From contig NW_014577248.1 of the NCBI RefSeq assembly GCF_000485595.1, forward strand, positions 342,979 through 388,645: DNA of 45,667 bases, given 5' to 3'. The translations under genes and the position numbers were made by a program. Under the pieces are notes generated by a model. It saw only the letters and a program-made list of their open reading frames with translations, made no database searches and had not been told where the DNA came from. Of the stretch, positions 24,701-36,700 are shown one piece after another. Origin of the DNA: Priapulus caudatus (Eukaryota > Priapulida > Priapulimorpha > Priapulimorphida > Priapulidae). Each line of letters opens with the position of its first letter. The first letter of the stretch is position 1.

Positions 24701-27700
24701 CACCTACTCCCGCCAGAGATATCTCGTAAAATCCTGCATGAAATGTTCTCTCCGTGAAATGTAAAGAGAGGACGGTATTATCCGAAAATCCCAACGGCGC
24801 CTACTTTCGATCGATCGCCTGTAATCGTGTGTGCGTGACGTCATCCCGCGCGCATTGTGCTTGGCTTGGCGGGCCTCGAAACGGAGCTCGGAGGCCGGCA
24901 GCAGCTCATCCCGGCCATGCAATGCGCCCCATTACTCGTGTATATTAACAGAATCTCGTCGCTCTTTACATTTTCACGGAGAGAACATTTTCTGCAGGAT
25001 TTCACGAGATATCTCTGGCGGGAGTAGGTAAGGACAAAGGCCAGAGTTATAATTCGAACAAGTGAACATTAGGGGTGGGACCTACATTAGGGGGGCTAGC
25101 CATGGGGTGTGACCTAGCTTGGGTAAAGCCAGGTAGTTAGCCTTTAGCCGAATGGCACTGAGGGTGGTCACAGCCAGAGTTTTTTGCGCCCTTAGTGGTT
25201 CTTTTACGTCCCCATTGGCCTTGTATATACTGAGACGGGACCGCCATTTTAGTGGTCACCCGAGCCACGGGAGATTCACAGTCTCCAATGTTGAGAGCCA
25301 GGTTTTTACACCTTGAGAAAATTCACTGCCGCGGCCGGGGATTGAACTCACAGCCTTCAGGTGGACATGTGTCGAGCGGCCTAACTACTGGCACTAGCTT
25401 ATAGTCTTAGCTACTTATAGCCCGCGTACAGTTGTCGGCTGCAGCTACAGTTAATGTAAGCGGGCTATAGTACTTAGAGCTATTCTAGTACTACTACCAT
25501 AGTCAGTGTTTTGCCACTGAGCAGAAAAGCTGTAGGCCTGCAGGCCTATAGCTCCTAAAAGCTGTAGGCCGCCAGCAAAGCTGTAGCCTGCCAATTTTGG
25601 AGCAAATTACAGTAATAAACAGCATATATCATATTCTTCCTTGTGTTTATTAGTATTATCAATGTCCATAATCATAATCCCAGTTCTCCAAGCTTATTCA
25701 TTATGCATGGGGGTGCTGCTCAGTGCTAGGGGGGGGGGGGCGTGGCGGCATGCCCTCCAGAACATTTTTGAATTGTAGAAGTTCTGAGATGCAATCTGGG
25801 GACACTCTGTGTGTAAATTTAAAGCATGCATGTGGGTGAAATGTTTGTTTTGCATGGGCAAAGCCATCGGAAAATTCAAAATAATAATGCAAATAAAAAT
25901 ACCAAAATGTAGGGGTGAACTGCTGGTTTGCTGGTTGCCAATCGAGTTCACCTTCTCATAAATCAGAAAACCTGACATATACCAGTGGTTGAAATAGCAG
26001 CTGGTCCCATAGTCCCTGACTGTAACTTTTCAGCAGGGCTGGCTATTTTTGGAGCAGGAATGCGCTAATTTCAAGAAAATTACTGTAGCTTATATTGCGG
26101 ATTTAAACATTCCGTCGCGCAAGCAATAGTGAGCGGCGGCACCATTGTTTCATAGTACCGCGACGTTATCCAATAGAATTTCAACGATTTATCATGTGAT
26201 GCACTAATACTACCTAGCAACGCCAACGTGAGACTATACGTCAGTATGTTCATGTGTGACTTGTGAGGTTTTGAAATGTGCATTATGCACACATCTGTGC
26301 ATACTCACACGGCTACAGTCTATTTATCAACAAGAATGGTGCACAGATTTGCCTGTGTCGTGACACGATGCATAATGCATTATTTTACGGTTGGCACCGC
26401 ACTCTCTGACAGTGTTATGTGACGCTCATAGGGTCATATGTCTCCAGGGTACTGCCGAAGCGTACCCTGGGTATGGTGTAACAATCGTGTCGAACATTGC
26501 ACAAACAAGTTCTACAATGGCTCCGGGTATACCGGAACGTACCCTGGTAACTATCTGATATTGGTTAGGCGTTAGGGAATAGGCGTAGGCGACTCCCTAG
26601 ACTCGTTAGTGGAGTAGGTGAGTACGGTCGGCTATTAGATAGTACAAGGGTACATTCCGGCAGTACCCTGGGGGACATAGACCCTCTCAGCGTCAGTGAC
26701 AGTCTGATTAGTCAAACACACATTTACACAATGACAAAGTCACTTACACAGCACGTCATAAGTTCATGTGCACTTAACCTGGGCCAAAGGATATTAAGAG
26801 CTGTCCACATTTGCAAAAATGCAATTATGCATTGTGGTCAGCGCTTATATCCATGAACCCTTAACCTGATTCGTTTTAACAATACAATGATGTTAAACGA
26901 ACAAAAATTGCATTTTCTACCAACGTTTTCGTGTGTACTCTTCTATCCTATGTAATCTACTGTCGTTAATAGGTGCAGAGAGGATTGAGAAACCTCTGAA
27001 GCTCGTATTGAAGGTCGGTGGAGGAGACACTCCGTCAGCGTCGCCCAACGCCTACATATCGTCGCCAGCGCCCGAGAGCGAGGGTTCACTGGTCGAGAAT
27101 GAGGCGCACGGAAGCAGACGGCACAAGAAGAAAAAGAAGAAGCGAAGCAAGGACAAGCACAAGCACCATCATCACCACGAACGACACCACGAGCATCATT
27201 CTGACGACCCGGAGAAAAGGGTGCAGTTTCTCTCATCTTCTGATGATTTCTTTTTAAATTTTTATAGAAGAGGGTGCAGATTTTTTGTATACATTTTAAA
27301 TTTTTTTTTAGTTTCATTATTATATTATTAGCTCATCTGCATCCGAAGTCAGATGCAGCTTGTAGAATCGCATGAGCGTCCATCCGTGCGTCAGTCCGTC
27401 AACAGTTGGGCACAAATCTTAACCGCTCGTCGTACGGTTACGATATTCATGACGACGGGGGGGGGGGCGTGAAATGGACTCGGGATGACCAATTTGTGGG
27501 GTCAATGGTCAAAGGTCAAGATGTGTCAACGGAGGGGGAATATTGACTACGTCACAAATTTTCTATGGTAAAAATTGTAAAATTTTTGTTGCCATTTTTT
27601 TACATTAAAAGTAAGAACTAACGGGACTAAACGTATTGTCAAATTCTCACCTGATAAGATTGTTTCTCAACTAGTTAAAAATCCAAAAAACCTGGACGAT

Positions 27701-30700
27701 TTGATATTATGTTCCTGACGTTAATTGCTTGCTATGGGCTATGTATGAGTCACGAGTGTATGTTCACATCGAACAATATAGTAAAATAGGAAATATAATG
27801 CAGCAATTTAACCATAAAAAGTGAACAGAATTACTTACATTTTGTGAAAAAGTGGGAATATTTTTTTTACTTTTACTATTTACGGTGACGTAATCACTTA
27901 ACTTAAGGTATAGGAGGAAATACGGAATTGCGACACAAATCTGAACGGCTCGACCTATGCTCTTAATATTTGGTGTATAGCATCATGGTAGGAAAAGCCA
28001 TCACTGTGCCTCCGAAATTGGAGGTCACAGGTCAAAGGTCAATGGGCACAGGGCAGATTTTAGACATTTTCTGAGGACATGGTCTGACGGAGCAGTGACC
28101 TAGCATTTTTATGGCATTATTGAAAGGATTCTCTACTCTATTTCGCCTATAATCACCTGTAAATGCGGTCAAATGTCCATCTGCAACACACAAGTACACC
28201 GCACGCCCGCCCCTGTGCTGCGTGCAGAAACAACATGAATAAGAGAGCAGGTAGGAAAGCGTGATCGCGGAAATTCGCAGCTCGACGCTCGCTTCATTTC
28301 AACACGATTACAGAACGAAAACACATCCAACAGCTCCCATCTTGGTATCTATGTGTACATAAATGTTCACTTTATCGAATTATAACTCTGGTCTTTGTCC
28401 TCACCTACTCCCGCCAGAGATATCTCGTAAAATCCTGCATGAAATGTTCTCTCCGTGAAAAGGTAAAGAGGACGGTATTATCCGAAAATCCCTAACGGCG
28501 CTACTTTCGATCGATCGCGTAATCGTTGTGTGCGTGACGTCATCCCGCGCGCATTGTGCTTGGCTTGGCGGCCTCGAAACGGAGCTCGGAGGCCGGCAGC
28601 AGCTCATCCCGGCATGCAATGCGCCCCATTACTCGTGTATATTAACAGACATCTCGTCCTCTTTACATTTTCACGGAGAGAACATTTCCTGCAGGATTTC
28701 ACGAGATATCTCTGGCGGAGTAGGTAAGGACAAAGGCCAGAGTTATAATTCGAACAAGTGAACATTAGGGGTGGGACCTACATTAGGGGGGGCTAGCCAT
28801 GGGTGTGACCTAGCTTNNNNNNNNNNNNNNNNNNNNNNNNNTGGCTTTAATTTGAAAGGACATGTTAAAATGTACTTTTCCGCTGACAAGCGAAGAGTAA
28901 GTGTCAGATACCTTTTGACGCCTTAGGAGGCAGGTTAAACATTGATTTGTTGACTGTTAACAAGGACTGAAACTACTTTTTTGCTATTATTATGAGCCAT
29001 CGCTGTGTGATGTGCAGGCTACAGTTGCCACAGTTTAATTTGAAAGGCAAGTGTTTGGTGTGACAAGGTTTACGCTCCTGTAAAACTCATAATAATTTTC
29101 TAAAGCAGTCTGTCTAGTAGACCCTGATGCTGAATCGTGAATGCTCGCGTTGCGTAGGCGAAAAACGGGCAGGTCCGGCTGGCACTCTTCTAAGGATTTT
29201 TTAGGCCTGTAGGATTTCCAGCAACTTCCCGCCGGGCTAGTTAGGCGTATCCAGGGAAACAATTTGCAGCCAAAAATTTGCCATATGCAAAATTGCTATA
29301 CACAAATAAATTTTGCATAGACATATTGGCATAAAATTTGTATAGCATTATATTTCAGGACAATCACAGAGTGGCAAACTTTTACACGAGCCAGCGCAGC
29401 ATGCTTGGGCGTGGTTATCGTGTCGGCCTGTGGACAGGCCACCAGCTAGCTATAAGCCTAGGGACACACTAGGATTCTGCTACGGCTGCCCGGCAGCCGT
29501 TTAAAACAGCCGTGCGAGCTTGGCAATCGCCCGCTCGCCAATGCTCGAGTGAAATAATATCGGGCCGCGAGCGAGCTGAAAGCTTAAAGCTGACTCGCCC
29601 GCGGTTGGCCGGAGTAAATAATTGTCTAAAACTATGACTCAATGATTATTGGTTCCTTCGTTATTATATCCAAACATTGATGAAATACAGTTCTAAGCGA
29701 TTGGTGAAGGGCGCGCTAATCACACGACATCATCCACTTTATATTATCAAAGAGTCGCGGAGAAAGCTGCCGCTGCAGAGGCGTGCAGCGCCAGACCAGC
29801 GTGGCTTTCCTATACGTGGGCCTGGGGCGCATATTGATGGTGATTACAGGGGGCGGGGGGGTGCGGCAGCGATTTGTTTTAAAAGTTCACGTGTGGCCGT
29901 GGTGTTAACAAGTCATAATAAATCGGGCGTAACGTGGCATTGGTCATTGACGGGGGGCAAAGCAGCCCGAGGATAAAGTCAAAAAAATTGGTAAAAATGT
30001 ATGTTTCCGTTTACATCTGCGCATGGGCTGCATCGCTACAACTGGAGATTCATAAAAAATATTGCGTAGCCAAATGGCTGAAAATACATCCGCGAATATG
30101 CGCGATGGATACCGGAAATTATTCCCTGTATCTCAGAGGGCGATTGCAATTTTGATTATTGATTACACTTGCACGTGCCATCTCAGCGGCAACTATAGGC
30201 CTAGTTTTAAATGATCTTTTAATTCTCATGTAACTTTGTATAAACGAATAATAATACAACTAATTCAATATAATATTTATTTACTTTCATCTTGACATGT
30301 TAACTTATTATCATGTAGCTATGGCGTGCGTATCCATTTACGATCCCAGCTCAGCGAACATAATGCTATTACCATAGAAAATATTAAAAACACATATATT
30401 ATTATTTCTATGGCTGTTTACAACTCAGGGGCATAGGAAGAGCATATGAGGGGCGCAGTAAAGGCATCATCGGGGCCGTTTAAAATTTTTTTTATATAAT
30501 TAAGAGAGAGAGAGGAAAGTCTAGATAAGAGAGATGAGAGAGGAGTAGTAATGAGACGGTGGACAGGAAAACGGTGATTACGGGTTGTGTATGCCGAGCG
30601 GTAAACGGGATACAATTTAGCGTCGTGCGAGATGGTGTGACGCAAGGGGATGGGGAGGTGGCAGGCAGCGGGGAGGGAGTCGATAGGCAGGGGAGGGAGA

Positions 30701-33700
30701 TGGGAGGTAAGGGGGGGAAGGTGAGAGGCAAGGCGGACGTGAAGTGGGAGGAGGTGGCTGGGTCCGCGGAAGGTGCAGAGGCCAGATGCGGAGGGAAGTT
30801 AGACCGGACGCAGTGCGGGAGGGGAATGTTGGGGCCGCAGTGGGGAGGGGGCTGGGAGATGAGGCACCACGTTCCCCTCTAATTTGTATCCCCGAACGAG
30901 TTCGTGGGCGCATACTATGGATTTGCTCGTCGCGCGCGCCGCTTGCGCCGCAGCGCGCCGCGCCGCCGCGCCGCCGGCCGCCGCCGCCCAATGATTTCCT
31001 TGCTGAGCGCTCTACCGGCCTGAGTTCTTTCTTCGGATCTCTTCAAATTTTGAATGAAGATGCGCTTATCGTAAGCGAAGACACTATCGTTTTTGGTTGT
31101 GCAGGGCCGGAGTCATCGTTGCCATACGGGTAACAAATTTTTTGTCGAATATTCTAGACTGTAACTCTGCCATTTTTATCCGATTGTCATGAAATTATGT
31201 TTGTGATTAAATTAAAATTTAAAATTCTAAAAAAGAAAGAAAAAATATATTGCAAAAAAAAATATAAAAATAAAAATATTTGTCATTAAATTTGTATTTA
31301 CAAATTTATATATAAATTTGATGATTGTCATCAAATAATATATATATATAATATATATATATATATATTAGGACATGATTTATATCGGCCCTGCTGCATG
31401 CCAATTCGCATGAAAATTTCGGGGTAAAACAGCAAAGTTAGCTGTAGGTTCTAAATATTTCCAGCAAAAACGTTGTCCATGGTCCAATCAATTAGACTCC
31501 TCCCACAGCAAAAACTTGGCGTCTTTGCTTATAGCATAACGCACCTTCATGCCAATTTCCCAGAACGACCTGCGTATGCCAAGGCCGATACGCATCGAGA
31601 TAAACAATATTTGCGGAGTTTACTCGCCATCCTGCGGCTCTTGCGCGCAGAGATGCCCGTAAATAATGCGCAGAACATAGCGCTGAACTGTCAATGCGGT
31701 GTATGGAGATAGATTTGGATATATATAATATATACCACTATTACCCATCGGCCAGAATGGGTTTGACGCTGCGGCCGCCGTTTGAGCGCGACACTGTAAC
31801 CCAGAGGAAAGATTTGGTGCATTGTACGGCTGATTCGACGTTACTACAATGTTGTGTAATTATTTCATTATATCAATGATTATTATATTATTATAATTTA
31901 AGGTCTTTACGATTAAAGCGTCTTTCCTTATGAACCCCTAATCTATCAACTTGCAAGATTGCTTCAAATCACGATAGTTACAAAAACGCTATCTCCCCCC
32001 CCCCCCCCCCCCCCCCCCTATTTGCTGCGTACTCCTATATTTGTATCCCTCGTATATCTACGAGTATTTAGTAGTATTGTTATGACATGGAACTGTGTTG
32101 CATGTGTTTATTGAGAAAGGTGGAATGTTACAGCAAACACCAGAACATGATTTTGGCATTACTGTTAACGGGCCCGCGCGTAATTCACTTATCTCATTCG
32201 ACAACCGCCATAGGAATTTACCCATTTTACCTCTTACCGGAGCGGTTTCGAACGTGGCGAAGACGATAGCTATGTCACTAGCTATATATTTCCTCACAAC
32301 GTAATAAAACAACATTTCAACGCACACTTTTTTCACGCTTGCTTCGCAGGTTCGCATTGCGGAATTTCGATCGTACCTGTGCATCTCTACGGTCGCTTGA
32401 CGGACAAATTAATTAACGACAAAACTATCCGGTAACGAAGAGGCAGGGGTTAGGGGGCGGGGTTACTGGTCACAGTGGCAAAATATTCCTATCTAGGGTA
32501 CGATTCCATATACTTGCCATCTGTAGGCAGACAGGTTGTCTAACAACCTTTGTTTTGCTGGACTTATTTAACTTTACTTGCTTCTAACGTCCTTACAGAG
32601 GATATTCCATTCATACTTTAGATCACGGGGGATAATGTATGTTGGCGACACTGCCCGTTCTAGTTTAAATTGGAGATCCATGCCTCATATTGTTGAAGCT
32701 TTTATGTCAACGGTCAATGTCATTTTATTAACTTGTAATTGTGAAATTGTTATTAGTCATAGAGATTAGGTGGGTGCTGAAAGTGTAGCTTATATATATT
32801 TGGTTCGAATTGGCATACGAAGTCAAACAAGAATAAAGGAAGACTTATGTATAAGACGTCTTGCTATGCACAAATGACTTATTCGCAGAAAACAGACACC
32901 AGATGAGCCCTGTTGCACTTGCGGCACTTTTTCTCGTTTTGTTTCCGTAATGAAATTGGTGTGGCCAAATATATGATGAACTTGTAATGTAAATTGTCAA
33001 AATTTACTATTAGTAATGAGGCGTATTTAGACTTGGAAGCTTCTAATTTATAGATATAGATAGTAGACGAATGGACGACACTGTTTAAATGCTGTGCAAT
33101 TGAGGGACTAGCCATGTATTTAGATTTTGTGTCGTACTTTTAATAGGCGAAAGAAGTGAACATGGGGATAGAAAGGAACATTCGGGGGAGAACTCCATGA
33201 AAGTGTGGGACAGGCATAACAGTTGTCGAGCTGTAATACAGCGAGAGAGGAAAGATTGGCAAGAGGAGTATGGAAGTTTTAGAGATGATCATGTGAGCTA
33301 TCACATCGTCCTTTCATATTTTTTAGACAGCGTTTGTTTGTGACTTTAGAATATCAAATGTTTGTCATGGGTATTTATATATGGGACCTAGTAACAAGGG
33401 ACATTACTTTGTTTCTTGACCAATATAAACTTGGTTATGTGGTCAAAGCTGTTGTGGGTTGATTTTATCTTTTAACTGCGTAATTTCAGCTGTTGACAAA
33501 TAAAGAAACAAACTAATCAAAATTGATAGCTGTGTTATATTTCTTTTAGGACATGCTGCCATAGCTGGGACATGACCTAGCTCATTTTTTTTTTTTCTTT
33601 TTTTTATTTTTATTTCATCAGGTGAATAGATGACGGCGCAAGCGGAGGAGAAGATGAGCAGCGAATGTACGAGTAGGAAGATGAGGCAGTGAGCCCAGAG

Positions 33701-36700
33701 GAGGGAGACCGAGGAAACAATGAAAACGAGGTGAACTCCTGCCAAAGGCAAGCAGTGGACCAGGACAAACTACGGCAAAACAGAAAACAGGGTAAAGCCA
33801 GGTAGTTACAGCCTTCTAGCCGAATGGCACTGAGGGTGGTTACAGCCAGAGTTTTTTTTGCGCCCTCAGTGGTTCTTTTACGTCCCCATTGGCCTTAGTA
33901 TTACTGGAGACGGGACCGCCATTTTACGTGGTCATCCGAGCCACGGGAGATTCACAGTCTCCAATGTTGAGAGCCAGGTTTTTACACCTTGAGAAAATTC
34001 ACTGCCCCAGCTGGGGTTTGAACTCACAGCCTTCAGTGGACAGTGTACGAGGCCTAACTACTGGCTACTAGTATAGCTCTAGTACTATAGCCCGCGTACA
34101 GTTGTCGCTGGCAGCTGCAGTTAATGTAAGCGGGCTATAGTACTAGAGCTATTACTAGTACTACTACCACTAGTCAGTGTTTGCCACTGAGCAGAAAAAG
34201 CTGTAGGCCTGCAGGGCCTATAGCTCCTAAAAGCTGTAGGCCCGCCAGCAAAGCTGTAGGCCTGCCAATTTTGGAGCAAATTACAGTAATAAAACAGCAT
34301 ATATCATATTCTTCCTTGTGTTTATTAGTCATTATCAATGTCCATAATCATAATCCCCAGGGTTCTCCAAGCTTTTTCATTATAGCATGTGGGTGCTGCT
34401 CAGTGCTAGGGGGGTCTGGGGAATGCCCCCAATTTTTGAATTGTAGAAGTTCTGAGATGCAATCTGGGACACTCTGTGTGTAAATTTGAAGCACTGCATG
34501 TGGGGTGAAAATGTTTGTTTTGCATGGGCAAAGCCATCGGAAAATTCAAAATAATAATGCAATAAAAATACCAAAATGTAGGGGTGAACTTGCTGGTTTG
34601 CTGGTTGCAAATCAAGTTCACCTCTCATAAATCAGAAAACCAGACATATACCAGTGTTGGAAATAGCAGCTGGTCCCATAGTCCCTGACTGGTAACTTTT
34701 CAGCAGGGCTGGCTATTTTTGGAGCAGGACTGAGTAATTTTCAAGAAAATTACTGTAGCTTATATTGCGGATTTAAACATTGCGTCGCGCAAGCAATAGT
34801 GAGCGGGCACCATTGTTTCATAGTACCTGCGACGTTATCCAATAGAATTTCAACGATTTATCATGTGATGCACTAATACTACCTAGCAAACGCCAACGTG
34901 AAGACTATACGTCAGTATGTTCCATGTGTGACTGTGAGGGTTTGAAATGTGATTATGCACACATCTGTGCATACTCACACGCTACAGTCTATTTATCAAC
35001 AGAATGGTGCACAGATTTGCCTGTATCACGACACGATGCAATAATGCATTATTCTGCAGTTGTGCACCGAACGACTCTGACAGTGTCAGTGACGCTCATA
35101 GGGTCTATGTCCCCCAGGGTACTGCCGGAGCGTACCCTAGGTATGGTGTAACATCTGTGCAACATGTGACAAACCACGTCTAACAATGGTCCGGATAACC
35201 GGAACGTACCCTTGTAACTATGCTGATATGGTTAGGTTAGGGAATAGGCGTAGGGCGACTCCCTAGACTCGTTAGTGCAGTAGTGAGGTACGGTCCGGCA
35301 TATTAGATAGTACCAGGGTACTTCCGGCAGTACCCTGGGACATAGACCCTCTCAGAGTCAGTGACAGTCTGATTAGTCAAACACACGCACTTACACAATG
35401 ACAAAGTCACTTACACAGCACGTCATAAGTTGTCATGCACTTAACCCTGGCCAAAAGGATATTAAGAGCTGTCCACATTTGCGAAAATGCAATTATGCAT
35501 TGTGGTCAGCGCTTATATATCCATGAACCCTTTAACCTGACTCGTTTTAACAATAACATGATGTAAAACGAACAAAAATTGCATTTACTACCACGTTTGT
35601 CGTGTGTACTCTTCTATCCTATGTAATCTACTGCCGTTAATAGGTGCAGAGAGAACGAGAAACCTCTGAGCCGTATTGAAGCTCGGTGAGGAAACACTGC
35701 CCGTCAGCATCGCCCAACGCCTACATATCGTCGCCGCGCCCGAGAGCGAGTTTCACTGGTCGAGAATGAGGCAGCGCAGGAAGCAGACGCACCAAAGAAA
35801 ATGAAGAAAAAGCGAGCAAGACAACACAAGCACCATCATCACACGACCGCCACCACCGAGCATCATTTCTGACGACCGGAGAAAGGGTGCAGTTTCTCTC
35901 ATCTTCTGATGATTTCTTTTTAAATTTTTATAGAAGACTGGTCAGATTTTTTTTATACATTTAAATTTTTTTTGTTGTTTTATTATTATATTATTAGCAT
36001 CATCTGACGAAGTCACATGCAGCTTGTAGAATCGCAGAAGCGTCCGTCCGTGCGTCAGTTCGTCAACAGTTGGCAGCAAATCTTTAACCGCTCGTCGTAC
36101 GGTTACGATATCAGGACGACGGGGGGGGGCGTGAAAAGGAACTCGGGATAACCAATTTTTGGGTCAATGGTCAAGGTCAAGATGTGTCACGGAGGGGAAT
36201 ATGACTACTTCACAAATTTTCTATGGTAAAATTGTAAAATTGTGTTGTCGTATTTTTTACATTAAAAGTAAGAACTAACGGACTAAACGTATCGTCAAAT
36301 TCTCACCTGTTAAGATTGTTTCTCAACTATTTAAAATCAACAAAAAACCTGGACGATTTGATAATTATGTTCCTGACGTTATATGCTTTCTATGGGCTAT
36401 GTATGAGTCACGAGTGTATGTTCACATCGAACAATATAGTAAATAGGAAATATAATGCGACAATTTAACCAAAAAAGTGAACAGAATTACTTACATTTTG
36501 TGAAAAAGTGAATATTTTTTTTAACTTTTACTATTTACGAGTGACGTAATCACTTAACTTAAGATAAGGAAAATACGGATTGCGACACAAATCTGAACGG
36601 CTCGACCCTATGCTCTTAATATTTGGTTATAGCATCATGGTAGGAAAAGCCGATCACTGGTGCCGAAATTGGAGGTCACAGGTCAAAGGTCAATGTGACA

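Larger units (their letters stand above)
25131..28095. other. Block A (first copy) around BRD9 exon 2
   Basis: Collinear with 33790-36780. Order: SINE, GCGGGC inverted repeat, a segment present as a repeat (25540-26060), foldback with about 68-bp ends, BRD9 exon 2, then A/T-rich intron with nuclear-receptor-like half-sites. Only this copy keeps the exon reading frame. After about 28095 it departs from A' and enters a copy of repeat R. Confidence 0.85.
28842..33790. other. Block B (first copy) of BRD9 intron 2 to exon 4
   Basis: Collinear with 36795-41592. Includes a CpG-rich stretch (30900-31000), the G-rich minisatellite, AT-rich DNA with TATA runs near 31340-31370, a poly-C tract, and degraded copies of exons 3 and 4. 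It joins A' directly at 33790 without Ns. Confidence 0.85.

Noticed and set aside
25694-25978. ORF repeated in the A' block (also 34380-34628)
   Set aside because: The frame survives only partly between copies and has no known domain. The segment looks like an interspersed non-coding repeat.
30492-30991. Pro/Ser- and Gly/Arg-rich ORFs on both strands
   Set aside because: Low-complexity translation of the G-rich minisatellite and the adjacent CpG-rich stretch; not conserved in B'.
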